From positions 23,198,522 through 23,262,521 of the forward strand of contig NC_034014.1 of NCBI RefSeq assembly GCF_000346465.2: DNA of 64,000 nucleotides, given 5' to 3'. This stretch comes from Prunus persica. Taxonomy: Eukaryota > Streptophyta > Magnoliopsida > Rosales > Rosaceae. Each line of letters begins with the position of its first letter. Within the stretch, counting starts at the first letter, position 1. Below are positions 1-9,992 of this stretch, piece after piece. A program made the position numbers and the translations under genes. Under the pieces are notes generated by a model. The model saw only the letters and a list, made by a program, of their open reading frames with translations. It was not told where the DNA came from and searched no databases.

Positions 1-413
1 AATCACTATTCATCACTGTTCACCCGTGACAGACAAACTCTATCAAAGCCGCCAAATGAACAGTAATGAACAGTAATGAATAGTTAGTGGGCTCCACAAT
101 CCAGACTTTTACAACAGGCGGAAGATATTTCACTCAATTATATGGCTCTCTTTGACAAGAAAGAATTGAAACATCCAAAATGTCCTCTTCTGTATTTGCA
201 TATTTTACGAAATATGAGGGAGAATTAAATAAATCTACCATAGTTTTGCTTGGAATTTTCTAACTGCAGACTTGCATGGTTGGTGTTTCAACTTCAAAGT
301 CCACGACTTTTCTATTCCAAGTCTTTGTTTGCCATAATTTCCATTGTCACTCGGTTCAGATGAGCTTTCCTTCGGCTACCAATTTGCAAAATCCAGCAAC
401 TCGATTTATTCTC
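1..413 (+). promoter_or_regulatory. 5' flank of receptor-kinase copy 1
   Basis: No gene is seen. From about base 100 this stretch is collinear with the flanks of copies 2 (about 7150-7457) and 3 (about 17240-17413), including the shared block before the leader ATG. It is therefore duplicated promoter and 5' leader sequence. Bases 1-100 are AT-rich with short repeats of a cagtaatgaa-type motif and resemble a MITE remnant. Confidence 0.6.
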
Positions 414-484
414 ATGGAAAGCCTTCATAACCATAAAATCCATATCCCTCTATTTTCTCTGTTTTTCTTGCTTCTCCACTTCTC

Positions 485-944
485 TAACCAAAAAATTCAC
501 CGAAAATTACCCCAAACTTTTAATCATGTGTACTTTTATTTCATGACCTCCAATTTACATATGCTTTTCGTTAGATTAATTAGTATTGACTTTTGTTAGA
601 TTAATTATGTAATTGACATGAATTTTGTTCATATTTGATATGAATTTTGGTAAACTAATTGTGTCAATGACAAGGATTTTGTTCATATTAATTGATATCC
701 ATATAGACTGTAATCAATTAGTTGTAGACGTAAAGCTCTTATTTGTTCTAATTATGAGTGACATTAGTATTGGTTAAATTCTACGAGCATTTGGTTGTAT
801 AAATTTTTTTGAATTTTTAGCCTTATTTTTTTTAACACACTACGCGGATATTAGAACTTAAACTCAGGACCTTGCTTGAGTCCTTTGTAAATTTTTAGCC
901 TTTTAAATATTGCACCTCCCCTTAAAAATTCCTGATACGCACTG
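485..944. mobile_element. 460-bp AT-rich insertion in the leader of copy 1
   Basis: The segment is absent from copies 2 and 3, which read straight through at this point. The 6-bp string cttctc lies on both sides (479-484 and 945-950) and looks like a target-site duplication. Near 840-880 it has a stretch faintly like a tRNA-type B box on the minus strand, so a SINE-related origin is possible. The class is not certain. Confidence 0.5.
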
Positions 945-2563
945 CTTCTCATCCTTTCACTTTCTCTCTTTAGCCTATGCGCAACCTGATAAGTATTTCG
1001 TGAATTGTGGGTCTAAAGCTGATGCAAACCTCAATGACCGGGTGTTCACTGTAGACTCGAGTTCTGGTGTTTTTGTGCTCAGACTCAGAGAAAAGCAGGG
1101 TCATTGAAAGCACCAACCAGTCGCGAAATCTGTACCAAACAGCAAGAATTTTCTACAACCAATCCAACTATGAGTTCACGATCGTTGAAAACGGTACTTA
1201 TAATGTCCGTCTGCATTTCATGACTTTCTCATCCACAGTTAATCTTTCATCAGCTCTTTTTGATGTTTTGGCTTTTCCTACTGTTTCAAATTTTGGGTTC
1301 AAATTGTTGAACAATTGTACTGCCAAGAACAGTAGCAACTCTGCTTTGATAGAGGAGTTCTTTCTTGCCATTGGTCCTGGCGCATTGAAATTATACTTTA
1401 CACCTCAAGGATCATCTTTTACATTTGTAAATGCCATTGAAGTCTTCCGTGCACCTTCGAAATTCAGCCCTCGGAATTACAGCAGTAGTTTCCCTTTAGT
1501 TCTACGCACAATTTACAGGGTGAATGTTGGAGGCCAGAAAATCACACCAGATAATGACATAATATGGAGAAAGTGGGAAAAAGACGATAGATAATGACAT
1601 AATTCAAACTTTGCAGAGGTTCGCCGACCCTACTCACAGACGCTTATTAGACAGTCGGTAGAATCTGATGGTTTCGTTGGTGCTGATAATGATTCTATTG
1701 CTCCAGATTTAGTTTACCAGACTGCCAAATTGATGACCGATAGTCCTAAAGGGCTATCCAATCCCTTCAACATAACCTGGTCTTTTAATGTGAGTGCGGA
1801 TGCTAGACACCTTGTCCGGGTTCACTTCTGTGACATTGTCGGTCCGCCTGGTAATTTAGTATTTAACTTGTATTCAAATGGAAACTTCATTAAGAAGGTT
1901 GGTGGACCCGATTTCAGTTTTAATGGCCTGTACTCGCCTTTCTACTATGATTTTGTATTGAGTTCTAAGAGCAACTCCAGCAGTGGGAGCTGGACTCGGG
2001 CTGGGGGGGTTTGGGCAAAAAACGGAGGTCCAGCAGAGAAGAAGCAGCCCAGGCGAGCGTGGGGTCCACCAGACAGGGCAGGCCCGAAGGCGATTTCGGC
2101 CCGAGCTCGGGCCCGAGGTGGATGACGTCATTGCTGACGCCAGCGTAGCGTCAGCCCTCCAAATTCAAATTTTTTTTACCGTTGGCGCGTGCATTGCACG
2201 CGCCAACGTTAAAAAAAATTTCGAATTCACCGCTACAGTAGCCGCCAACGGCTACTTGACACGTGGCAACCTCTGGTCGCTCCGATTCGAATTTTTTCTT
2301 CAATCCAACGGCAGCCAATTTTTCTGCAATAAAAAATTGAAAAAAAAACACAAAAATTACTGAATTTTTTGTGTATAAATACCAACCAATACTCTTCACT
2401 TTTAACACCAAATCCTCATATATTTCTTCTCCTTCTACTATTATTCACCTCCTCAAAATTTATTCACTTTCTCCTCAAAATTTATTCACTTTCTCCTCAA
2501 AATTTATTCACTTTCTATTCAATATTTTTTCACTTTGAAGTTGTATTTTTTTTCTGTCATATT

Positions 2564-3669
2564 ATGGGTTCTTCTAATGAAAATGGAGGGGCATGGAGCA
2601 TGATGGAAGATGTTAGCTTGTGTGAGGCTTGGGTCCAAGTTAGTCATTGTCCCGTAACGGGCAATGAGATGAAATTTTCTCATATGTGGAAAAAAATTCA
2701 TCAAACATTTTGTGAAAAGGCAATTGGTTCTACAGGTACAGAAATGGCATTATCCAGTAGGTGGAAAGTTCTTAATAAAGAGTTGGCGAAATGGAGAAAT
2801 GCCTTAGCAAAAGCGATGGACAAGCATCGAAGCGGAGAAAACCTTAGCAGTGAGGTAAATTATTTTTCATTTTCCTTCTATTAATTTCTATGTCATATTA
2901 ATTTTTATTTAAATGTTTCTTGCAATTTATATATTTTGTTAATATGTCTCTATTTTTTTTTTTTATACATGTTGCATTTTTTTTAAAATTTATTGAATTT
3001 GCATTAGTTTTTTTTTACATGTTGCATTGCCAATATTTTTTAAAGTTTCTTGCATTTCCATTTAATTTTTTTTTATAGATTATGCAAGCTCAAATGTGGT
3101 TTGGTGCTACGGGGCAAGGGAAAAAAAGTTTCAACCATACCCATTGTTGGGAGGTGGTGAAGACTTGTAAGAGATTCCAAATTATTCTAACCGGTCCGAC
3201 GGTAGTCTTGAACGAGACTCCACTTCATGAGACGCCGGCATCGGATTCACCTATGGATTCCCCGATGAATCTAGACTCACCCATTGAAAATGAGCCAAGG
3301 CCTATTGGGAGGAAGGCGGCGAAGGCGAAGAGAGGGGGTAATTCTAGCAAGAATGCATCTCAATTTTTGGAGGAACTTTCAAAGCACCAAGCCATGAGAA
3401 TTGAAATGGACTTGAAACAACAAGAGCACGATATGGCTATTCAAGTAGAATATGCAAAAGAAAGGGAGTATGTACGCAAAGAAAGGGAGTATGTACGCAA
3501 ACAAAACATTGAAAAAAAAGATCGGGAAACCATGGCCATGGATACAAGCCATATGTCCCCTGAAACAAAACAATTTTGGAAGCTAGAACGAAGGGATGTT
3601 ATGAGACGAAGACTTTTTCATGACGATGGACCTAGCAACACGGATTGGTTAAATGATGGAAACCATTAA
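2564..3669 (+). CDS. Harbinger ORF1-like Myb/SANT protein (NAM-associated C-terminal domain)
   Basis: Two exons: from ATG 2564 to about 2853 (donor gtaaat) and from about 3080 to the stop at 3669, joined in frame as ...NLSSE/IMQAQMW. The N-terminal half is a Myb/SANT-like trihelix (WSMMEDVSLCEAWV, then spaced Trp/Phe residues). The C-terminal half holds the RPIGRKAAKAKRG block and a Lys/Glu-rich coiled coil (KEREYVRKEREYVRKQ) typical of the NAM-associated C-terminal domain found in plant transposon-derived proteins. In the PIF/Pong family this ORF1 product binds element DNA and partners the transposase in the nucleus. The longer reading frame starting at 2369 is only leader. Both exons are open, which suggests recent activity or a young insertion. 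It lies inside copy 1 of the receptor kinase, in the same orientation. Confidence 0.7.
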
Positions 3670-4024
3670 AATAGTTTGTTTGTCTTTCATGTCTTAGTTT
3701 ACTTGCCTTTGATTTCATTGTATTTTTTTTTTGTTTAATTCATGTATTTTATTTTATTATTAGTTGTATTGCTTTTCTTTTAGTCAATAAAGAAAATATT
3801 CAACAAAAATCCTTTTTATTCAAAACATACCATACATAAAAAACAAACCACAACCAAAGCATAAAAAAAATAAACAAACCACAACCAAAGCATAAAAAAT
3901 ATTATCCGAAAATAGTATTCAAATTAATTGTTTAAGTAAACAAAGTTGTGAAAAAAACAAAAAAATGAATAGTATTTGCCATGGCAAGCCCCCAACTGCT
4001 GGAAACACATTTTGCTGGAGGGAG

Positions 4025-4064
4025 CTAGGGCAGCCACTATTCACGTGAATAGTGGCTGCCCTAG
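4025..4064. repeat. 40-bp perfect palindrome centred on CACGTG
   Basis: Bases 4025-4064 read the same on both strands: ctagggcagccactattcac followed by its exact reverse complement. The centre is a G-box hexamer, CACGTG. It lies in the terminal part of the Harbinger-type element. A related half (gctgccactattcacgtga) ends the shorter element near 6885. Confidence 0.9.
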
Positions 4065-5546
4065 GGCTCATCTTGCCATGGCAAGAGGCAACTGATGGAT
4101 CTGAATTCATTGACATCAGCATTAGGCCCTAGCATAGACACAACAACTAACAATTCCTTTCTAAATGGACTGGAAATGTTGGAGATAATTGAGGGACCAG
4201 CTTTAAGTAATCCTCCAGCTTGAGTTTGTAATATGAAATGGCCCAATAAGATAAAGGTAGGTCTTGTGGTTGGTTCAGTTATTGGAGGCCTGTCACTTAT
4301 CTGCATTCTGATTGTCGGAATCTTGTTCTTTTTGAAATACAGAAAGGCAAAGCGTGTTGAAACTTCGGAATGGTCACCAATGCCTGCATTTGGAGGAGGG
4401 AGTACCCACAGCTGGTTGACTGAGGGAACTATTACTGGTTCCCCTATGAATTATCTAAATCTTGGGTTGAAGATATCTTTTGCTGAACTTCAGCAAGCAA
4501 CAAACAACTTTGACACAAAATTGTTGACAGGTGAGGGTGGCTTTGGTAATGTCTACAGAGGAACTCTGTTGAATGACAGAAATGTAGCTGTCAAGCGAGG
4601 TAAACGAGATGAGCAAGGGTCAGGCCAAGGCCTTCCAGAATTTCAAACAGAGATCACGGTTTTGTCCAAGATTCGCCACCGCCATCTTGTTTCCTTTATT
4701 GGATACTGTGATGAAAGGTCTGAGATGATACTGGTCTACGAGTTCATGGAAAAAGGGAGCTTGAGAGATCATTTATATGATTCAAACTTGCCTCGCTTGT
4801 CATGGAAGCAAAGGCTTGAAATTTGCATTGGTGCAGCAAGGGGTCTTCATTACCTCCACAAAGGCGCAGCTGGGGGAATCATTCACCGTGATATTAAGTC
4901 CACCAACATCTTGTTGGATGAAAACCATGTTGCCAAAGTTGCTGACTTTGGCCTTTCAAGATCTGGTCCTCTTGATGAAACACATGTCAGCACAAATGTT
5001 AAAGGCACTTTTGGTTACCTTGATCCTGAATACATAATGTCCCAACAGTTGACAGAAAAATCTGATGTTTACTCATTCGGCGTGGTTCTCCTTGAGGTGT
5101 TATGTGCAAGACCTGCTATTGATAGAATGCTCCCAAGAGACCAAATGAATTTAGCTGAATGGGGAATGCTTTGCAAGAAGAAAGGGTTGCTTGAACAGAT
5201 TGTTGACTCTTCAATCAAGAATCAGATTGATCCTAGCTCATTAAGAAAATTTAGTGAGACAGCAGAGAAATGCTTGCAAGAAGATGCTAATGATAGGCCT
5301 ACAATGGGTGATGTGCTGTGGGACTTGGAGTATGCATTCCAGCTCCAGCAAACAGTAAAGCATAGGGAACCCCATGAAGATAGCACAGCCAATGCTTCAT
5401 CAGCATTTGTATTGCCAAATATTCCGTGTTTTCCTTCAGTTAGCTCCACCATTAACACAGATGATCTGGCCCTTCCCAGAGACGATGAATTAGATACAAC
5501 AGAAGTTGAAGTTTTCTCCCAGTTGAGAGTTGGTGATGCCAGATAA

Positions 5547-6213
5547 ATTTGTTTAGTTTGTAAGGTATATTAGTTAACCTTGTTTAAGTTTCTTTAGGCT
5601 GTAAAAGCTAAGTTAGGTATGCCTTGTTAATTTTAGTCCTATCTTTGATTATTGTACTACAACTGCTTTCCCATCTTTAAGATGTGGTAATAATATTAAC
5701 TGTTCATAAACAGAAGCAGCTAACAAATTCTATGTATATAAAGATTCTCTCTTATTAATTAGAAAAGAGAAGGAAAATCAAAGGTAGAAATTTAAATAAA
5801 TAAAAAGTTAAAAAGCCCAATTGTGAAAAAATTGAAGTTTTCCCAATATCTTAATTCTTTGACATTATGAAAAAACTAACCGGCAAAAACAAAATAAAAA
5901 AATAAAGATAGCTGGAAAACTTAAAGAGTCTGATGTTGTGCGGAAATTCCCTTTGATCTTGTTGTTGATAGACTTTAGACAAACACACTATGGATGTATC
6001 AAACACTCACACACTCGAAAATAACCAAACACAAAGAACACGAGAATTTATAGAGATTTGGCAATGCCTACGTCCTCTTTGGTGATCACCCTGAGAAATT
6101 TCATTAATGAAGATATGTTACAACTTTGGTCAACATGTGCCTTTTTTCAGATTCTCTTTTCACGTGAAAAATTATGTTATATGATAGTCTTAAAAGAATT
6201 CGAATCTGCTCTC
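5547..6213. other. 3' flank of copy 1
   Basis: The first 190 bases match the 3' flanks of copies 2 and 3 (about 9993-10160 and 19947-20130) and presumably hold the shared 3' UTR and polyadenylation region. From about 5740 the sequence is unique AT-rich DNA without a recognisable gene. Confidence 0.6.
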
Positions 6214-6885
6214 TTATAGCACTTCCAACGCCAGGGCTTTGCCCTAGCAACAGGCCACCCCAAGCCCAGTTTCATACTCCAGCGCAGGAAATCCAGTCCG
6301 AGCAAGGCATGGGACCCACCAACCTGGGCAAGCCCACAGGCAGAAATTGACTGGGCTGTTGCCCGCGGGCTGCTGACTTCAGCATGACGTCAACAACTGA
6401 TTTTCAAATATTTTTAACATTAAAAAAATTAAAAATCAACTGCTAACGTCAACGCTGGCCCACCAGCCCACATTGCCCAATGGTTACAAGCAACGTGGCT
6501 TCTGCTGGAGCCTCCAATAAAAAAATCTTGCCCAATCCAACGGTTGTCCAATTTTTGGCTAAAACAAATTGAAAAAAATATCAAAAAAATTTTAAAAAAA
6601 TTTCTGGAAATTTTTTCTATACATACCTACCAATATTATTCACTTTCCACACCAAATTTAATTTCAAAATTTTATCCGAAAATGTTATCTTGATTTTTAA
6701 GTGAGAATTTTACAATAAATATTAACATTTGGCAATCGAAAATCTTATCCAAAAAGCTTACCAAAATTAACCGTTTAAGTATAAAAAATAAAAAAATAAA
6801 TTTAAGTGAATAGTAATTGTCTTAGCCTTAGCATTTTGGGGTGGAACCACAAATGACAAGGCTGCCACTATTCACGTGATTGAGT
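6214..6885. mobile_element. Harbinger-like non-autonomous element (MITE)
   Basis: The block starts with a GC-rich head (tagcacttccaacgccaggg) after tta. It passes through an AT-rich core related in layout to the 1969-4092 element, including a similar gcgggc...tgacgtcaa zone and an aaattgaaaaaaa stretch. It ends with gctgccactattcacgtga, the same half-palindrome as the larger element. It has no ORF. The matching region upstream of copy 3 (about 16520-16730) lacks it. The ends are approximate. Confidence 0.5.
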
Positions 6886-7457
6886 ATTATTGTTTATCAA
6901 AATTATCAGGAACTTTCAAAACTAGATACGGGTTTTGGTATATTAAGAATTCTTAGCCTTCCCTTTGAATACATGAATCAGATGAAATTGTGAGAAATAA
7001 GAAATTACCACAGAAAAAAGACAGATAACCGATAAGGAACAAAAGAAAAATGAAACACATATGCAGTGTTCTTTGTATCATTGTGGACCATTGATGTTTC
7101 TGCTGTTCTCATCCAAACACAAAAAGACAGTAAAGACGAGTCATCAAACTTGTCATTGGTGGTGGATGATATTTCAGTCAATTATATGGCTCTCTTTGAC
7201 AAGAAAGAACTGAAACCCCCAAAATGTCCTCTTTTGTATTTGCATAGTTTATAAAATATAAGGGAGAATTAAATAAATCTACCATACTTTTTCTTGGAAT
7301 TTTCTAACTGCAGACTTGCACGGTTGGTGCTTCAACTTCAAAGTCCACGACTTTCCTATTCCAAGTCTTTGTTTTCCATAATTTCCATTGTCACTCAGCT
7401 CAGATGAGCTTTCCTTCGGCTACCAATTAGCAAAATCCAGCAACTCCATTAATTCTC
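6886..7457 (+). promoter_or_regulatory. 5' flank of receptor-kinase copy 2
   Basis: The sequence from about 6890 to 7050 is nearly identical to 16725-16890 upstream of copy 3, and 7150-7457 matches the flank of copy 1. It carries no gene. It presumably holds the core promoter and 5' leader of the intact gene at 7458. Confidence 0.6.
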
Positions 7458-9992
7458 ATGGAAAGCCTTCATAACCATAAAATCCATATCCCTCTATTTT
7501 CTCTGCTTTTTTTTCTTTTCCACTTCTCATCCCTTCACTTTCTCTCTTTAGCCTATGAGCAACCTGATAAGTATTTCGTCAATTGTGGGTCTAAAGATGA
7601 TGCAAACCTCAATGGCCGGGTGTTCACTGCAGACTCGAGTTCTGTTTCCTTGTGCTCAGACTCAGAGAAAAGCAGGGCCATTGAAAGCACCAACCAGTCG
7701 CGAAATCTGTACCAAACAGCAAGAATTTTCTACAACCAATCCCACTATGAGTTCACGATCGCTGAAAACGGTACTTATATTGTCCGTCTGCATTTCTTGA
7801 CTTTCTCCTCCTCAGTTAATCTTTCATCAGCTCTTTTTGATGTTCTGGCTTTTCCTAATGTTTCAAATTCTGGGTTCAAACTGTTGAGCAATTTCACTGC
7901 TAAGAATAGTAGCAACTCTCCTTTGATAAAGGAGTTCTTCCTTGGGATTGATCCTGGCACATTTAAAATATATTTTGTTCCTCAAGCATCATCTTTTGCA
8001 TTTGTGAATGCCATTGAAGTCTTCCTTGCTCCTGCAAGTTTCAGCCCTGAGAATTACAACAGTAGTCTTCCCTTAGTTCTGCATACAATTTACAGGTTGA
8101 ATGTTGGAGGCCAGAAATTCACACCAGATAATGACAAAATATGGAGAAACTGGGATCCTGATCATATTTATCTGTCTAATTCAAACTCTGCAGAGGATTT
8201 CCGACCCTCCTCCTCATCGACGCTTTTTAGACAGTACTCAGTAGAATCTCATGGTTTCGTTGCTGCTGATAGTGATTTTATTGCTCCAGATTTAGTTTAC
8301 CTGAGTGCCAAAGTGATGACCAGTAGTACAAAGGGGCGATCCAATCCCTTCAACATAACCTGGTCTTTTAATGTGAGTGCGGATGCTAGACACCTCGTCC
8401 GGGTTCATTTCTGTGACATTATCGGTCCGCCTGGTAATTTAGTATTTAACTTGTATTCAAATGGAAACTTCATTAAGAAGGTTGGTGGACCCGCTTTCCG
8501 TTTTAATAGCCTGTACTCGCCTTTCTACTATGATTTTGTATTGAGTTCTAATGGATCTGAATTCATTAACATCAGCATAGGCCCTAGCATAGACACAACA
8601 ACTAACAATTCCTTTCTAAATGGACTGGAAATGTTGGAGATAATAGAGGGACCAGCTCTAAGTAACCCTCCAGCTTCAGTTTGTAATATGAAAGGGCGCA
8701 ACAAGATAAAGGTGGGTCTTGTGGTTGGTTCAGTTATTGGAGGCCTGTCACTTATCTGCATTCTGATTGTTGGAATTTTGTTCGGTTTGAAATACAGAAA
8801 GGCAAAGCGTGTTGAAACTTCGGAATGGTCACCAATGCCTGCAGTTGGTGACCATTCCTGGTTGACTGATGGAAACATTACTGGTTCCCCTATGAATTAT
8901 CTAAATCTCGGGTTGAAGATATCTTTTGCTGAACTTCAGCAAGCAACAAACAACTTTGACACAAAATTGTTGATAGGTGAGGGTGGCTTTGGGAATGTCT
9001 ACAGAGGAACTCTGTTGAATGGCAGAAATGTAGCTGTTAAGCGAGGAAAACGAGATGAGAAAGGGTCAGGCCAAGGCCTTCCAGAATTTCAAACAGAGAT
9101 CATGGTTTTGTCCAAGATTCGCCACCGTCATCTTGTTTCCTTAATTGGGTACTGTGAGGAAAGGTCTGAGATGATACTGGTCTACGAATTTATGGAAAAA
9201 GGGAGCTTGAGAGATCATTTATATGATTCAAACTTGCCTCGTTTGTCATGGAAGCAAAGGCTTGAAATTTGCATTGGTGCAGCAAGGGGTCTTCATTACC
9301 TCCACAAAGGTGCAGCTGGGGGAATCATTCACCGTGATGTTAAGTCCACCAACATCTTGTTGGATGAAAACCATGTTGCAAAAGTTGCTGACTTTGGCCT
9401 TTCAAGATCTGGTCCTCTTGATGAAACACATGTCAGCACAAATGTTAAAGGCACTTTTGGTTACCTTGATCCTGAATACATAATGTCCCAACAGTTGACA
9501 GAAAAATCTGATGTTTACTCATTCGGCGTGGTTCTCCTTGAGGTGTTATGTGCAAGACCTGCTATTGATAGAATGCTCCCAAGAGACCAAATGAATTTAG
9601 CTGAATGGGGAATGCTTTGCAAGAAGAAAGGGTTGCTTGAACAGATTGTTGACTCTTCAATCAAGAATCAGATTGATCCTAGCTCATTAAGAAAATTTAG
9701 TGAGACAGCAGAGAAATGCTTGCAAGAAGATGCTAATGATAGGCCTACAATGGGTGATGTGCTGTGGGACTTGGAGTATGCATTCCAGCTCCAGCAAACA
9801 GTAAAGCATAGAGAACCCCATGAAGATAGCACAGCCAATGCTTCATCAGCATTTGTGTTGCCAAATATTCCGTGTTTTCCTTCAGTTAGCTCCACCATTA
9901 ACACAGATGATCTGGCCCTTCCCAGAGACGATGAATTAGATACAACAGAAGTTGAAGTTTTCTCCCAGTTGAGAGTTGGTGATGCCAGATAA
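7458..9992 (+). CDS. CrRLK1L malectin-like receptor kinase, copy 2 (intact)
   Basis: Single-exon gene of 844 residues, the usual length and structure for the CrRLK1L family. A signal peptide (about 1-32) leads into a malectin-like ectodomain with many N-x-S/T glycosylation sites, including YRLNVGGQ and VRVHFCDI motifs. A membrane segment (KIKVGLVVGSVIGGLSLICI) lies near residue 417-440. The Ser/Thr kinase domain starts near 500 with GEGGFGNVYRG; the catalytic Lys is in VAVKRGKR, the loop is HRDVKSTN and the DFG triplet is in VADFGLSRSG near 644. Family members sit in the plasma membrane and sense cell-wall state or secreted peptides such as RALFs. The sequence is closest in style to the At5g24010-like branch; no ligand can be named. 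It is the only fully intact member of the nearly identical trio of copies 1-3. Confidence 0.93.
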   Translation: MESLHNHKIHIPLFSLLFFLFHFSSLHFLSLAYEQPDKYFVNCGSKDDANLNGRVFTADSSSVSLCSDSEKSRAIESTNQSRNLYQTARIFYNQSHYEFTIAENGTYIVRLHFLTFSSSVNLSSALFDVLAFPNVSNSGFKLLSNFTAKNSSNSPLIKEFFLGIDPGTFKIYFVPQASSFAFVNAIEVFLAPASFSPENYNSSLPLVLHTIYRLNVGGQKFTPDNDKIWRNWDPDHIYLSNSNSAEDFRPSSSSTLFRQYSVESHGFVAADSDFIAPDLVYLSAKVMTSSTKGRSNPFNITWSFNVSADARHLVRVHFCDIIGPPGNLVFNLYSNGNFIKKVGGPAFRFNSLYSPFYYDFVLSSNGSEFINISIGPSIDTTTNNSFLNGLEMLEIIEGPALSNPPASVCNMKGRNKIKVGLVVGSVIGGLSLICILIVGILFGLKYRKAKRVETSEWSPMPAVGDHSWLTDGNITGSPMNYLNLGLKISFAELQQATNNFDTKLLIGEGGFGNVYRGTLLNGRNVAVKRGKRDEKGSGQGLPEFQTEIMVLSKIRHRHLVSLIGYCEERSEMILVYEFMEKGSLRDHLYDSNLPRLSWKQRLEICIGAARGLHYLHKGAAGGIIHRDVKSTNILLDENHVAKVADFGLSRSGPLDETHVSTNVKGTFGYLDPEYIMSQQLTEKSDVYSFGVVLLEVLCARPAIDRMLPRDQMNLAEWGMLCKKKGLLEQIVDSSIKNQIDPSSLRKFSETAEKCLQEDANDRPTMGDVLWDLEYAFQLQQTVKHREPHEDSTANASSAFVLPNIPCFPSVSSTINTDDLALPRDDELDTTEVEVFSQLRVGDAR

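Larger units (their letters stand above)
1969..4092 (+). mobile_element. PIF/Harbinger-type element carrying ORF1 only
   Basis: The empty site is seen in copy 2, where gttctaatgg is continuous at about 8546. Here the sequence reads gttcTAA, then 2.1 kb of foreign DNA, then TGA and tggatctgaa. This fits a TAA target duplication with one later change. The ends are only weakly inverted (gagcaactccagcag at the left, ...gaggcaac at the right). Inside is an intact two-exon Myb/SANT-like gene of the kind that serves as ORF1 in PIF/Pong elements. No DDE transposase is present, so movement would have needed an enzyme in trans. A 40-bp perfect palindrome lies near the right end. Confidence 0.7.
414..5546 (+). 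pseudogene. CrRLK1L receptor kinase copy 1, disrupted
   Basis: This is a broken copy of the malectin-like receptor kinase found intact at 7458-9992. The leader starts at 414 (MESLHNHKIHIPLFSL) but is split by an insert at 485-944. The frame then shifts near 1065-1090, a stop follows WRKWEKDDR at about 1592 where the intact copy reads on, and the juxtamembrane part of the ectodomain is cut at 1968 by a 2.1 kb Harbinger-type element. Beyond the element the frame is open from 4233 to 5546 (437 residues): a membrane segment, then a full kinase domain with GEGGFGNVYRG, VAVKRGK, HRDIKSTN and DFGLSRSG. The kinase half is nearly identical to copies 2 and 3, so the breaks are recent or the 3' half has been homogenised by conversion. 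A short membrane-kinase product from the Met at 4233 is possible but unproven. Confidence 0.9.
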
